64,000 nucleotides of DNA from Sitta carolinensis (taxonomy: Eukaryota > Chordata > Aves > Passeriformes > Sittidae): assembly GCA_032173965.1 (NCBI GenBank), contig CM063288.1:18821501-18885500 (forward strand). Direction: 5' to 3'. The notes below the pieces were generated by a model. It saw nothing but the letters and a program-made list of their open reading frames with translations. It searched no databases and was not told the DNA's origin. The position numbers and the translations under genes were made by a program. Numbering within the stretch: the first letter of the stretch is position 1; every line of letters starts with the position of its first letter. Positions 51,741 to 64,000 of the stretch are shown in pieces.

Positions 51741-54014
51741 GGTCTTTATCAGTAAAGACAGTTTTTAACGACACTGGTTTTGTCCCAGTACTTGATGGGC
51801 AAGATGCAATGTTTTAGGGATGCAAAAGCACCTCGTGCTCCTTGGTATCAAGCACCAGCTGGAATGGCACCTGGGATGGGCACCCAGCTGCAAGTGGGCT
51901 GCTACAGCTGGCTGGGCTGAACACAGCAGGCAGTAACTCCCTCATCTGATCATTCCCCGGAATGGCAGGAAGAGAGGAGGGGAAATCTTCAGTAATGGGA
52001 AAGGTATCACCTCCAAACTTGAGAAGTATCCTCACCTTTGACCTTTTCTCCAGTAAAAAAAAACTTCCTGCAGTCTGAAGAGGAGGGAAAAAAAACCCCA
52101 AAACTCACAAAGCACCACAACAGGAAGGGAGAAGGAATCATGACTGGCAAAGAGAAGCACATGACAGAGAAAGAGCTATGCAAAATAACTGGAAATGTTG
52201 TCTGCATCAGGACAAAATGGTGCATAGATGTGAAAGACTGGAAAGGGTATTATTTTTTTATGTGACAACATAAAACTTTATAGAACAATTTTTAAAGTTT
52301 CTTAACTGAGAAAGCAGCAGGATCTGAGGTTTAATAAGCTCATAAGATAAATCTTAAAATATAAATGTACGAATAAAAATTCTGCCACTCAGGAAGCCAG
52401 TGCATTTCTAACATGGACATCTATATTGCCAGGATCTAAGTCACAGATCATTCAATAAAGTCTAACAAATTGGAAAAAGGAACAAAGCCAAGAAAAAGCT
52501 TTATAAAGTTAACTTAATTAGGAAAGCACCTACTGATTTCACGTGCATAAATACGTTTGCCTAGGACTCTCCTTGACTTCAGTTTTCTAATGCAGAGAAT
52601 ACTAATTGTATGAGAACACTGTAAATAAATTTTTCTTCTGCTTTGTCTCTTATTTCAACATGCTCTTAAAATCCACTGATAATTTTACTTTTCTAGTTTA
52701 CCCTTATACAAATTATCTAACATATCTCCCAAATAAAGAATATTCTACTAATCCAATCTTGTAATTTTCTTCCAAACAATGAAGTTATCCTAGTGTAATA
52801 CAAGCTAAGATGAGAACCTATCTCACAAAGCACTGAATTATTTTAGCAAACTAAATTAAGGAAAGAGTCAACAGTAAAAATTACTATAATTCTAACAAAA
52901 TTCCAACTCAAAACTGCCACCCATTACACATTCTGTTTTATGTAATAATTCTCCATCCCGCTGTGATCATTTCCAAGTCAATACTAACTCAGAATGAAGT
53001 CAATGAGAACAGGATCAAGACCCTACTATTTGATTAGTTTGTGCAGGTTTGCAAAAGCAGAAAATTACTCCTGGTGATAGGGGAACCTCCAAAGATGTAC
53101 TTGTTTGTTTCACTGGAAAAATCATAATATGGAAGTTCAGCTGATTATACAGATATATATAAACCTCTCTGACTTACTTTACTTGTGGCTTTGGACCAGC
53201 TGTTCAGAAATATTTTTATTATGCTTTCATGATACTACTGTTAGTTATTTTTTGTATATTAGCACTTCACACCTCTAATTAGCATTTGTTCTACTGTGGC
53301 AGGGACTGTATAAACCAGGTGAAATCAAGTGCAGAATAATTTGGGACTAAAATAAAAAACTAACCACCTTTGCAATTCCCAAAGTAAATTTTGGCAAAGT
53401 GTAGATTAGGTAGCTTTTTAAACCAGTTGTTTTTCTTACAATTTCTTTTCAATTCCCAGTGTTATTTGAAAAATGAAATTTGGGGGGAAAAAAAGGACCC
53501 ATTAAATTAAATTGACAATTATGACGTAAAACATCATGACAGAGAAGAAAGAAGTACATGGTATGTATATCAGTAATTCAATGGAAAATGACAAGCGAGT
53601 TCAAAAAAGCAATTCAGTTCTGTTCTTTGATCCAATTTAATGAAACTTTAATCTTTCTGTTGTAAAACACAAATTCAGGCATTGCAATACCTGTAGATAC
53701 AATTCTAATGTCTGATTCAGACAAATCATTTTCACTGGTCAGTAACTCTCATGTTTGATAATATCAACAAAGAGAGTCCTATAACATGTGCCCCATATCC
53801 AATACTGAATTTATCGTGGGGGCCTGTCTTATTTTATGACTTAATAACTTCTGGTAACATCATATAATCCACATTGGTAAATCAATTATGATTTTCAAAA
53901 TATAGTATTTTTAAAACACTTTAGGGAACTAGATATTTCCATAAAGTAAACTCCAGGGTGTAGAGTCCAGCTTATTTAGAAGCTGAAACCCATGTTTTCT
54001 GCTTTGAAGAATTA
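51741..54014. other. Unique sequence with one A/C-rich patch, no gene seen
   Basis: A GC-richer patch at 51790-51990 contains a 95-codon minus-strand frame (51814-52101) and overlaps other frames; no family is recognised. An A/C-rich patch follows at 52088-52122. The remainder is AT-rich noncoding sequence. Confidence 0.6.
52088..52122 (+). repeat. Short A/C-rich low-complexity patch
   Basis: An A run leading into ACCCCAAAACTCAC and GCACCACAACA. Its composition is like the longer tracts at 45094 and 56483. Confidence 0.6.
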
Positions 54015-54124
54015 TTTGTGGGGGTTTTTTGGTTTTTTGTTTTGGTTTGTTTTGGGGTTTTTTTGTTTTTTGTGGGAGTTTTTTTGGGGTTTTTTTTGTT
54101 TGTTTTTTTTTTTTTTCTTTTTTT
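54015..54124 (-). repeat. Long A/C-rich tract on the minus strand (T/G on plus)
   Basis: About 110 bases that are nearly all T and G on the plus strand: GGGG blocks alternating with T runs, ending in a T-rich stretch with one C. Read on the minus strand it begins with A runs and passes into AAACAAAC and CCCC-AAAA words, the same style as the tracts at 45094 and 56483 but in the opposite orientation. Lysine-rich minus-strand frames at 53929-54138 and 53972-54226 are artefacts of this composition. Confidence 0.9.
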
Positions 54125-56482
54125 ACTATGAATAGCACCTGTAACTATTGAGCAGAGCAAAGCCAAGCAGAACATAGTCTGGAAGCAGAAAAGAGGAACA
54201 GGCCACACAAATACTCTTTTGTTCAAATGAAAGTCAGGTTGTCTGAGTATGTTTTATAAACTCAGACAAAACATCTGCTAGAAAAGCTCTCACTAAACCA
54301 TTAGCTACTCTATATTTTCAGAGGATGTTGTATATTCTAGTGGCTCGGTCCAGAAACCTAATTATATTACTATGAAGTGAAGCAGGAATAAATTCCCCCA
54401 TGTGTACTGTGCTCTGGAAGGCTACACCATCAGACATAAAGACCATCTTTAACCTTTACTCTAAAACCTATGCATTTTTAGAATTTGTGGCTTTTCTGCT
54501 TTTTTACTAATGGTAAGTATAGGAATAAATATAGTGCTGGAGAATTTGATCTAATAGAAGAAATTAAAAACTTAATATTCTACTACTGCTCTGTTTATGC
54601 TTACAAGTTTGTAGCTTCACTCCTGTACTTCAGAAGAAGGAAGATTCTTTAAGCCTACACTGTCAGTGTAAAAATTCTTCCCCCTCACTTCTGCCTTACA
54701 CATGAAAAAAACCCAAAAACCTCAAAAGGAGTTTGGCTACAATTTTCAGTAGAAGGCTCATCAGTATTTGCTATAACTTCACAGCAGGAAAGACCACACA
54801 ATTATACTATGAAGTTTTCAACAGATGTCTGTATCACAGCTTCTATATTAACATCATTGCTATGCTTATCAGGTGCATGGGTTTCACACATATTCCTTCT
54901 CTGATTCATCCTTCTTACTTTCTATAACTTATGTTTTATAAGCAGACGAAAGCTTTTCTGAGCTACCCTGACAAGAGGTAATTGTTCTATACTCTCTGCA
55001 GTTTCCTCTCCAGCACTATAACATACATCAGTTGCTGATAGTTAATTAATTAGTGCACTTGCAGTTCAGTCTCTTAAAGAGTGAAATTAAATTTTATATC
55101 TTTAGCCTAGAAGAACATGGACTCAAAACACACACATACTTAAACAGGTCAGATTACTTCCTTGACACACGGGAGAGGAAGTGGTAGACTTGCCTTTTAT
55201 TGCAGGTGACACTTGATATTTATCGACTGTATCAATGACCAGAACGATTTCTTTGCATCAAACACTGGCAAGTATGCCCTCTCCTCTCATGGAAAAACTA
55301 TTTATCCACTCCTACAAGAGGCTGTACCTTCGACTATAACTGAGTCAGCAATTAATCAATCACTCATCTGAATTTTGCTTACATTTGCCTGAAGCTGACA
55401 GTTTTGGTGAGAGACAACAGTCTTGGAACACTGTCAGTGCCGGGAATGGCACACTTGAATTCATTCATCCTGGAAAGAGGAAGACTACATTGTCATCATT
55501 CACCCAGACTTAATGCTCATATTTACATGCATACACTGGAGAGAACGATTGTGGTTTCACCATTTTTACTACAAAAATTGCTGACACCTATGTGCATTAA
55601 AGCAAATTATCTTGGAAACCACGATAAACAGAACTGTTCGGAAATATTCCAGTGAACAGATTTTTTCAAGGTCTGTTTTCATAAACCAGAAGTATTTTCC
55701 TGAAGTGTTTTGGATTTTATGAATTTTCACTGAATGGCAGTCACATTGATAAAAATTACTGTCTGGAGTCCTGACAGGTTGCCCTAGGAGATCAAAAATG
55801 TTTCAGATTTTTTTTTTATTCTGAGCAAATACAATGTTTTGAGAAAAACTAGCATTACTTCATGCAAAATGGAAATCTTCTTTTAATAAGCTTTTAAAGG
55901 CATACTATTCCTCCTTTTCATATCTGGTTACCAAAGTAATATTGAGAACGACCTCTAAGGCATACCTTAAATTTTGGAAACTGGTGATGGCCACTTAAAG
56001 CCTTTATAATTGTGTAGGCGACTGCAGCTATGTCATCATATAAGAAAAAAAAGAAAAAAAAAAAACATTCCAAACAAAAACATGTTACAGATGCTTTTGC
56101 AGATACAGAACTAGTGCAACTCCCAAGAAATAATTTTTGCCAAAATTTTTTGTCAGCTTTGTTAAGTTTACTTGATATGTCTATGTCAGTTACAAATTGT
56201 TTCTACAAGAGCAGATTTTATCTTATGATTTGTATGACTATCAGTAGAGATAAGAACCCAGGGGAATAAAAGGCTTTTTTTCTCAAGCTAGATAGGGAGC
56301 TTAATTAGAAGTAATTTAATTCTGAGAACAACTCTCACTTTGTCTCCCTTATTGCACAGAAGAGCTACTGCTGAGATACTTTGCCATATTTTTCTTTCCT
56401 ATAGGAAAAAATGCACATCGAGCTCTTCCTCTCTTCTTTGGTACAAAGATTTTGTATTAAGTACTTATATTGTTCAAAGATT
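54125..56482. other. Unique AT-rich sequence, no gene seen
   Basis: Noncoding by inspection. A short A/C patch lies near 54705-54727 and an A-rich run at 56043-56064. A TTAATTAATTAG string near 55043-55054 has homeodomain-like cores but is isolated. Confidence 0.6.
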
Positions 56483-56550
56483 AAAACAAACAAACAAAAA
56501 AACCTCCAAAATAACCCCAACAAAACACCACAAAAAAAAAATCCGAAACC
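56483..56550 (+). repeat. A/C-rich low-complexity tract
   Basis: Runs such as AAACAAACAAACAAAAAAACC and ACCCCAACAAAACACCAC, followed by a nine-to-ten A run. It has nearly no G or T and no fixed period. The lysine- and threonine-rich end of the plus frame at 56340-56609 comes from this tract. Confidence 0.85.
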
Positions 56551-58185
56551 ACTTTAACCTTGTCTATAATTCATTGGGATTTGACTTTGATGAGGGTTTT
56601 TCCAGTTGAATTCATAAGGACTGAAGCTGGCCGAAAAATTTTAAGGAATTTTTTAGCCAGCTGGAATAAAAGAGCTGATCTTTAATATTTTTCTTTTTTT
56701 CTAAAGCAAAATTCTTCATCTTCTCTAATGCTAAGCTACAAATACCAGGAGGAGAACTGCACAGTAATTTATGAGTACCTGTAAATAACTGAGTTTGCTA
56801 TATGGTTCTTCTGTAGAGAGTTACACTTCTGGGTTTCAACTACGCAATATTTCAGAGTGAACTATATCAGTGGAAGATGTCTTACAGAGGAAATTTCCCC
56901 TCAGCTACTTTTTGCAGGAATAAGCATCCTAGGCCAAGTATGTATAAACTTGGGGCTACTGTCTGGCAGTTCAACAAGACAGAATACCTGTTAAATGTGC
57001 ATTACTCAGAATCACCACTTTGAAATTAGTCATTTAAGGTTGGCTGTATTCAGTTCTTTCAGCCTATAAAAAACTGACAGATGGGGAAGCTGCACTACAG
57101 TTCAACAGAATAACACATTAGCTTCTAGAATTCTTCTACCTACATGCTCTGCCTGGCATCCCACTTCCTTGGAGGCCTGAATACATTTTAATTGATACCT
57201 TATTAAAAAGCACAGAATTACGTGCTATCAAATTGGCTGTTGGTCTCTGATTATTTCCTCTTGGAAACAAGATTTAGAAAAGTCCTTTACTAAAAACATT
57301 TACTTTGTAAGAAGGATTTTCTCATGGTAAACCTCTCCTATAAATACTATCAGATGGACCTATTTTTTTAATATTTTTCTACTGCAGCTGTTTTAGAAAA
57401 GGCAGTACTCTGATGTTCTCTACAATTTATTTCAGCCATTCTGAATGACTAAGACATTTTACATTTTCTAAACTCAAAGTGTGAATATAGATTAAGGTAA
57501 TGTGATAAATTATGCAGAACATAATTGATGACGAAATGGTAAATGGGCAAAAAGAACTGGAAAGTGAGTGAATTTACATCAAAATCTAAACATTTTTACT
57601 GTCTATTATCAGTTTGATTAATCAGTATAGGCATCCTTTGTTTCTTTTATTTCTCTGAAAGGAAGAAGACAGAATATATTGCTTGGCTAGCCGCCTTCTA
57701 ATTTTCATTTAAAATTAAGAGTCTCTACTCTTAAATTGTAGGACTTGCTTTTCTAGAACATTTATAAAGATTAAGCTTCCTAAGTACTTCAAGTTATTGG
57801 CTATAAAAGATTTCATGTAGTCCCAGCAAGAAAAAAAATCCCAATGCATGCAGAGTTTGTGTCCCTCTGAATTACAGCAAAGTGGCACTCAAATCCTCAG
57901 TGAAAGTAGTTGTTTTGTTTTGTTTAGAAAGTATAATTTAATTGCAAAATATTTCTACTAAGAAACATGTCTCACTTTTAGTGTAGAAATGTAGCATTTG
58001 TGTTGTATAGTCGTTCTTTGGTAAGAATGTTTTCTGAGAGAAAATAAATGTACTTAAACTGCTTGTAAATATTTTTTTCAAATGAGAAACAGTAACAGGG
58101 ATATGGGAATTTTGGGCATTTTCTTACTTTCTTTCAAAATTATTCTTAGTGGCAAAAGCTGTATGATGTAAGACAGTGCTTCCCC
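56551..58185. other. Unique AT-rich sequence, no gene seen
   Basis: Noncoding by inspection. A pyrimidine-rich acceptor-like string ends in CTGCAG at about 57389 but has no matching donor or open frame. A stretch near 57180-57240 (TTTTAATTGATACC, AATTACGTGCTATC) has enhancer-like words without further support. Confidence 0.6.
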
Positions 58186-58303
58186 AGAAGATGTTAAGGT
58201 ATTTAAAAGATGTGTAGATGCTCTTGGGGACAGAGTTCATTGGTGGACTTGGCAGTGGACTTGGAGATCTTTTCCAGCCTAAATCCATGATTCTATGATA
58301 TAA
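58186..58303 (+). mobile_element. CR1 LINE 3'-end fragment, sense, with internal deletion
   Basis: The last part of a CR1 3'UTR in plus orientation: TATTTAAAAGATGTGTAGATG, TTGGGGACAGAGTTCATTGG, TGGTGGACTTGGCAGTG, then GATCTTTTCCAGCC and TAAATCCATGATTCTATGAT at the end. Compared with the usual CR1 tail, the segment between the 'ggcagtg' and 'gatctt' phrases is shortened, so about 30 bases appear to be lost. It is 5'-truncated and noncoding. A T-rich run with A (58317-58333) follows. Two CR1 copies in this window share the ATTCTATGAT terminus on the plus strand. Confidence 0.88.
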
Positions 58304-58477
58304 CACTTGCCATATTTTTATTTTTTTTTTATTTCAAAAAGTAACCATCAGAAATATAGTAACCATCTGCAAAAGGCTTCTTTAGTGGTATTGTATTTTA
58401 CTTGAAAAGCAATGGAAAAATCTAAAATTTCAAGACCCAACAGTGTCTTTAATGTTCTATACTGCTTTTTTATTCAG
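58304..58477. other. Short unique stretch with T run
   Basis: AT-rich sequence following the CR1 tail, including a T run at about 58320-58330. Nothing else is seen. Confidence 0.5.
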
Positions 58478-58514
58478 ATAGAATCTGAAGACAGAAGTCT
58501 TCATCAGCAAATTG
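58478..58514 (+). other. Weak candidate microexon (37 bases)
   Basis: A good acceptor (pyrimidine-rich, TTTTTTATTCAG, ending at 58477) precedes a short segment whose first frame reads IESEDRSLHQQI. It is followed by a possible but weak donor (TTG/GTTAGT at 58515). If not spliced there, the frame stops two codons later. The peptide is polar and protein-like, but 12 codons are far too few to claim a gene and I recognise no family. Confidence 0.12.
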
Positions 58515-61500
58515 GTTAGTTGTATTTAAGTAATAACCTCTAAGAATTCATTATATCAATAAATTATTTGTTAAATGAAATCAAGTCAAATGACTGAAAG
58601 AAAATCCTCAAATGAGGGTTAAATCCTGAGACTTCCGAAGGAAATCAGTTTTCAGTTGTCACCTCTTTTATGGTGTTTGGGTGCTATATATATAGGTTTT
58701 TGCTGCTTTAAAAAATATTTAAGACTATGTGTTTCACAAATTCCCTACTGTGCCCCATTCTGCTGTGCACTTTGTTTACAAATTAATTTCTCTGTGAAGG
58801 AAGTCCATAATTGTTGTTCATGAGCTTTGCAATAAAATAGATTGGGGGTTTTTTTCCTATGAGCCAACAATTTTCAATAGAATAGGGCCTTTATAAGACA
58901 TATTTTAATACTCCTGTAGATTAATAATATGTTAGCCAAAAAAGACATGTTGAGCCTCACTCAGTTATCCCTCCATCCCAATTACACTGTGACATTAAAT
59001 CTTGTGACATTTAATAAGAAAGGCCATTTCACCCATGACTGCCTCAACTGCAGATAATTTATGAAACAGCATCCCCTCCTAAGAAACTGTTCTAAAAGAA
59101 GGTGGCCTTATCACATACTGATATGTCTAACTGCCCATGTAAATTAAATAAGATGTAGCAAAGTATGTAAAATTGGTCATCTTACACTTACCTGATGCCT
59201 TTGACTACACAAAGACGAGTTAAAGAATTGGCATACATTTTTTTTTTTTACAACTGCAATAGTGTTAATGGACCAAAATAAGAAAGAACCAGGGTACAAA
59301 ATAAAGTAGTTGCATGTACATATGTCTCATTTCTTTATAGTTTTTTGCATTTTTTAATAAGAAATTACAGGTTTAAATATTTTCAGGTTTTTTCAAAAGC
59401 CTGCCATTAAACAAAAATTTAGTGACACTACTAAACAAGCCTCTGGAGTAAACCCAGTGTTGTCTTCCTCAAGGCAGAACTTGGTGACAGTTAGGACCAT
59501 CTGAAGATTCTTTCCAAGACAACAAGCATACACACTCCTTATCACAGTCTATAGGGAAAGAAATCTCAGCTAGCTGCTCATCTCCAAAAGTGGAAGATGA
59601 ATAACTTGGTCTGAAATAATTAGCCTTGCTAAAAAGCAGCTGGTTTCAGGGTTGGAACTAGAATCTTTATGTAGGACCATGCAAAAATATATAAATGCAT
59701 CAGCTAATTTGAGGATTGTCTTGAGGATTTTTGCAGCACGTTCCACTGCGTGGTGGTGTAAAACAATTCTCAAACCATTTCAACTACCCTCTGCCTGTAA
59801 AAAAACAAGCCTATTAAGTCAGGTGTATATGGGACTATAATTTTCATCTTTTCCTGTAACTATGGAGTCACACATTTCTTGAGATGGCTTGGCTTTCAAA
59901 AAAAAAATTTTGAGTTCTTACAGCAATTAATTTTACTCCATTATGAAACAGAAATTTATGGTAACATGGCATATCTGATCTAGTGTTTAAGTAGGACAGA
60001 TGTTTCAAATAAAGTATCCAAGCACTGGAGAGCAGGCTGTTAGCTGCAGGTAAAAACCCTTCTGTGAAAGTCACAGAAGAAAAGGAGGAAAAGAAAAAGT
60101 AAAGGAGCCCATCCTATTTATTAAGATTGGGTAAACCAATTCAGTTTCACGTTCATGGTACAAATGTTTAGGTTTTTCCCATGGGTCTGTTCTACCCGCT
60201 AATAGCTATTTTGCAGTTTTTCACTGATGTTCCAACACAAAGTATAGGAAAACAACAAGCAAAATTAAATGGCAAATCTTGTCTGTTTTTTCAAAGGAAA
60301 AGAAAAAAGCAGCTAAATTTTAACCACTGCATTATATGAAAATCACGTGCTTTAAAAAATTTTTGGGTGGAGAGAACAAACATGTGCCTTTATGTATATT
60401 GGCAAAATTTAATCCAGATGATTCAGCTTCAGGGAATATCACAAAGTCCTGTGCAGGATGGATAAATGGATGAACCATTGAGCTATGGTCTTCATCCTTC
60501 TTTGAAAATCATAGTTATTTTGTAACCAAGTTATAAATTATTGTTTCTCAGTAGAAAATGCCTGTGCAGAAATAAGCATTGTACAAAAACATCTGAAAAT
60601 ATGCCGTATAAAAAATGGTGCTTTCACTGGAGATGGCCATGCCAGTATTGGATTTCAGGTACCTTTTTGTGCAGTATGTCTATAAAGTATACATGCCTAA
60701 TACAGATTATTATACAGTGTTTACATCTATGGCAGGAATAGATAAAATCATAACCAGAAAAACATACTGATATAAGTAATAAAAATTAAGGGGAAACACC
60801 ATAAGATTTCAACTAAGGTCTGCCTACTAATTGTGCTAACTCTAAGGACAGAGAGAAGGAAGAGAAATATTCCAAGGCCAACCTTGGCATTGTATATTTG
60901 AATCTCTACCAGATAACAGCAACTTTTTCTGAGAAATATAAATGCTCACATCAAGGGGCTTCAGTTGGTGGACTGTTGTTACTACGGCTTTTTAACAAGG
61001 GTCAGAAAATATTTCAATTTTGAATGCACATTAAGAAAGCACTGAACTAAAATGAGAATTTGAGATTTCATTGTACTGCTGTATAAGGCTCTGGGAAATT
61101 TCCCTGCAATATTCTATGTTTTGCAATTATAACTCTGGTTTCTATTTGGGTTCCTACATGTCAAAAACTATTTATTAATTATATTCCAGAACTATAACAG
61201 AAATCTCCAGCTGCACCATTTTTTTAAATTCTGCTTTCAAAACTTATTCTTCCACTGTGATCATAAATGCTTTCTACATCAGGATAGTAGAATAATTTGC
61301 AAAGTTTGAAAATACCATCTGACATTTTTCCTATTCTGCAAGAAAATTAATGTAACAGATTGTTTAATTTGAAAGAACGGATAAGCATGGTCTTGATGAA
61401 TTGCCTCAACTATCCACATGCCTACGAGATAGCAATAAAACATTCTTGGTGTATACAAATCAACAATGCCATTTTTAAAGGGATGATGATTAACTGTGGA

Positions 61501-64000
61501 TAGAAAATAAATTCCATCTCTACCTTGCATTGACTTGCAAATGTAAAATTCACTGTAATTTCTGCTGTAGCAAAAGAATGGTACCATTGAGGTAGGTGCC
61601 ATAAAACCTAAAAAAACCCCTACGGCATGCACAGTGTTAAACAAAATTACAGGTCTGGGTAAGAAAATAATTGTAATTACTTGGAGTAGCCTCACAATAC
61701 TCTTCACTGACACCTAATTACAGATAAAAAACTTGAAGTAGGTCTCTTTTCTCATCATTGTAGCTGAACTACATTAGCAGACATTATGGGTCTTGTTTTG
61801 CTTTGTACAAAGGCTATGGCAGCCTGTCAGCTACATGTTCCCAAAAGCACATCTATTTTACCCAGCCATATCAGTTACCTTTAACAAAATACACCCTCTC
61901 TTCCTGAAACTTCACCTTCTGTATTGCCACAGATAAACCACAACCACTACAAACATGTTCAAGTAGTAATGATGCCATGGCAACACACATAAATATTGGT
62001 ATTTGCATGTATTGAGGTACATACATTTATCGAGAGAATTCAGAGAGAATATTGTGCAAGAAAAGCATTTTTGGCAAACACTAGTCCACCTGCAAAATTT
62101 TACCATTTTCTATCACCATACACAATACAGAAAAAAGGTACACTACATGCTGTTGAGTGCTTGCAGAAAACCAACTCACTTTGACTCCATTCAGCTATTC
62201 TAGTCCTAGATGATAAATATGATACGAGATTTCTCTGTGTGAAGGTGGTGTGAACAATACAAGGAAACAGACTAGAAAAGGCTAGACTTGTATACGGCAA
62301 GGGTACACATTTCAAGCCTTAATTTAAATTTTAATTTTCTTTGAATACCTAGATAGTAAAACAGACTCTTGAAAGTATTGCAGTGCAAGTTTCTGTAGCC
62401 CTTTCCCATAGGTTTACTGTTTCCCTTCCTACAGCAGTAGGACTTGCCATGGGTTTATTGTTTCCATAAACATCAATGAGTGTTTTTTCACCTACAGAGG
62501 AAGGTGCAAGTGACTCCCTTCCAGTAGCCTTCAGCTGTGCAAAGCACATTATTTATCACATGCCTGCTTGTGTGGAACTGGTGGGCAGCTACAAGTGTTG
62601 GAAGTCCCACTGACTTTATCCTTTGAAAACATGTTCCTTAATGTTTCAAATGAGGAATCAGTAAGAATAATTATCAAATGCTTCAAGATAATGCTAAACT
62701 GAGTTCTGACGCTATGTTGATACATAAATAATGCACTGTAAACATACATCCCTGATCCTAATGGCTGAAGTTGGAAAATATTTATGACGAAGTACAGCTA
62801 AGGTCTGATTCACTGCCATTAAAGCTGATGAGAGTTCTAACCCCTAACTTGCATGGCAGCAGTTCATAAAAACATATTTACTGGGGAAGGCAAAGGTAAT
62901 TCATATGTATGACTGCATGAATTCTTATACACACAGATATTATACTCAACACATTCATTTCTTTCCAAAGTTAATGTATTTGAAAAAGAAGACAACAATT
63001 TTGTCCTTTGTCTAATTTCTTGTTCTTATCTTCTTATGATATATTTTAATATCATGTCTTCATGATTCCCATAAGCTTTCTTTTGTGTCTAAAAATGTCT
63101 TCAAGCTTTTCTATTTCTTCTATGAGTTAAATTTATATATACATTATGGCCAAATTTCTGTTAAAACCTCCCCAAACTTATCTGTGAAATAGGAATTGAA
63201 TTTCCTTACTCTCCTACTTACGCAGGACTTTGTCTCGGGCAATTTTTTTGCCTTTTTTAAAGCAAGAATTAGAAGTATGATACCAAATTCAAATGAACAT
63301 ATTATTTGGTTTATCTGAAAATGCAGAGTCAGATCCAATTAAACACAATTAACCTCAAAAACTGCCACCACTTCTGAGGGAGAATCAGCTTGCCAACAGC
63401 TGAACCTTCCTGCAACAGGAGAGTCTCTCAAAAGTCTCTCACCAGCTACAGACACCCTTCAGCCCAGAGAGACCAACTCTGCTGAGCTCTAAATGCCAAC
63501 ATTGTCCAGGTAGTGTGGCTGCAGGTAATTTGTGCAAATGAAGCACAAGGACTGTTCATCCCTGTAAGAGTTTCTTGTGCTTAAAGTGGGCAGAGGAATT
63601 GAAGGACCAGTGAACTGTAACTTGTATGGAACTGATTAACTTGGAGAAGAAGGGAGGTAAGAGATGCCAATTAACTACTTCAATACAAAAATGGTGATCA
63701 TAGAGCAGTTCTGTACCTTTGAACAGCATTAATTTTTTGTCTCTACAAATATAGAATCAACAAATCCAACCCCTAAAAATCCAACAGCACAGTCAGCTGG
63801 AGGATCCTGACAGAATTTGCTGAGAAGTTAATCAGAATTTACATAAATGTAGCAATTAATGTATAAAAACTACTTGCAGATCATTAATAAGTCAGTATTT
63901 AATGACATCTTGGCCTTCTTATACAAGCTCCAGCACTGTAAGACAGACCTTGTACTGAAGGAAAGTAGCTATTTCAGAATTCCTTTGCATTCAGGGTCCT
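58515..64000. other. Unique AT-rich sequence, no gene seen
   Basis: About 5.5 kb with no recognisable repeat family or gene. A T run lies at 59239-59250. The 144-codon minus-strand frame at 61279-61713 has some hydrophobic stretches but no motif I recognise; its composition looks like chance reading of AT-rich DNA. Mutually overlapping short frames on both strands near 59570-59840 and 61912-62315 are likewise not called. Confidence 0.6.

Noticed and set aside
54015..54124. CCCCAAAA-like telomere-style words
   Set aside because: The units are irregular in length and spacing, and vertebrate telomeres are TTAGGG. This is low-complexity sequence.
53929..54226. Lysine/threonine/proline-rich minus-strand frames
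   Set aside because: They are translations of the A/C-rich low-complexity tract at 54015-54124.
61279..61713. 144-codon minus-strand frame with hydrophobic stretches
   Set aside because: The hydrophobicity follows from AT-rich codons. No motif, conserved spacing or neighbouring exon supports a membrane protein.

Overview
The window looks like bird nuclear DNA from a gene-poor interval, either intergenic or a long intron. The main evidence is three truncated CR1 retrotransposon copies (near 339-745, 20324-20876 and 58186-58303). Their shared 3' end, a CR1 3'UTR finishing in an ATTCTATGAT-type motif, is typical of birds and other reptiles. A long LTR of ERVL-like shape and the absence of recognisable mammalian repeats fit birds. 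I cannot fix the species; a songbird or other neoavian is a guess from the LTR and the A/C-rich tracts. Base composition is AT-rich by eye, with a few GC-richer patches.

No protein-coding gene can be supported. The longest open frames (190, 153, 147, 144 and 139 codons) overlap repeats, low-complexity tracts or each other on opposite strands, and none resembles a protein family I recognise. Two short segments have splice-site geometry like exons: 45769-45908 is the better one and 58478-58514 is weak. They are reported as candidates only.

Layout: 1-750 holds an AT-rich tract and an antisense CR1 tail. 2077-3312 holds an apparent solo LTR with a GC-rich U3 part, a TATA-like box, a 15-base C run and an AATAAA signal. 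3313-10880 is unique AT-rich DNA with a clean 13-bp hairpin at 5044-5077. 10925-11050 is a small CpG cluster. 11160-20320 is unique DNA with a hairpin, a GTT microsatellite and small duplications. 20324-20876 is the longest CR1. 20884-33350 is unique DNA, with a stretch at 30880-31420 that reads like conserved noncoding sequence. 33358-33500 is a large compound GGGA/GGAT microsatellite. 33500-51360 is mostly unique, with an A/C-rich tract and the better exon candidate. 51360-51740 is the strongest enhancer-like block by motif content. 52000-56550 carries three more A/C-rich tracts, one of them on the opposite strand. The rest is unique DNA with a small CR1 tail at 58186-58303.

There are no operons, CRISPR arrays, RNA genes or gene systems that I can support, and nothing that amounts to a new biological system. 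The items most worth checking are the possible regulatory blocks, the exon candidate, the perfect hairpins, the recurrent A/C-rich tracts and the compound microsatellite.
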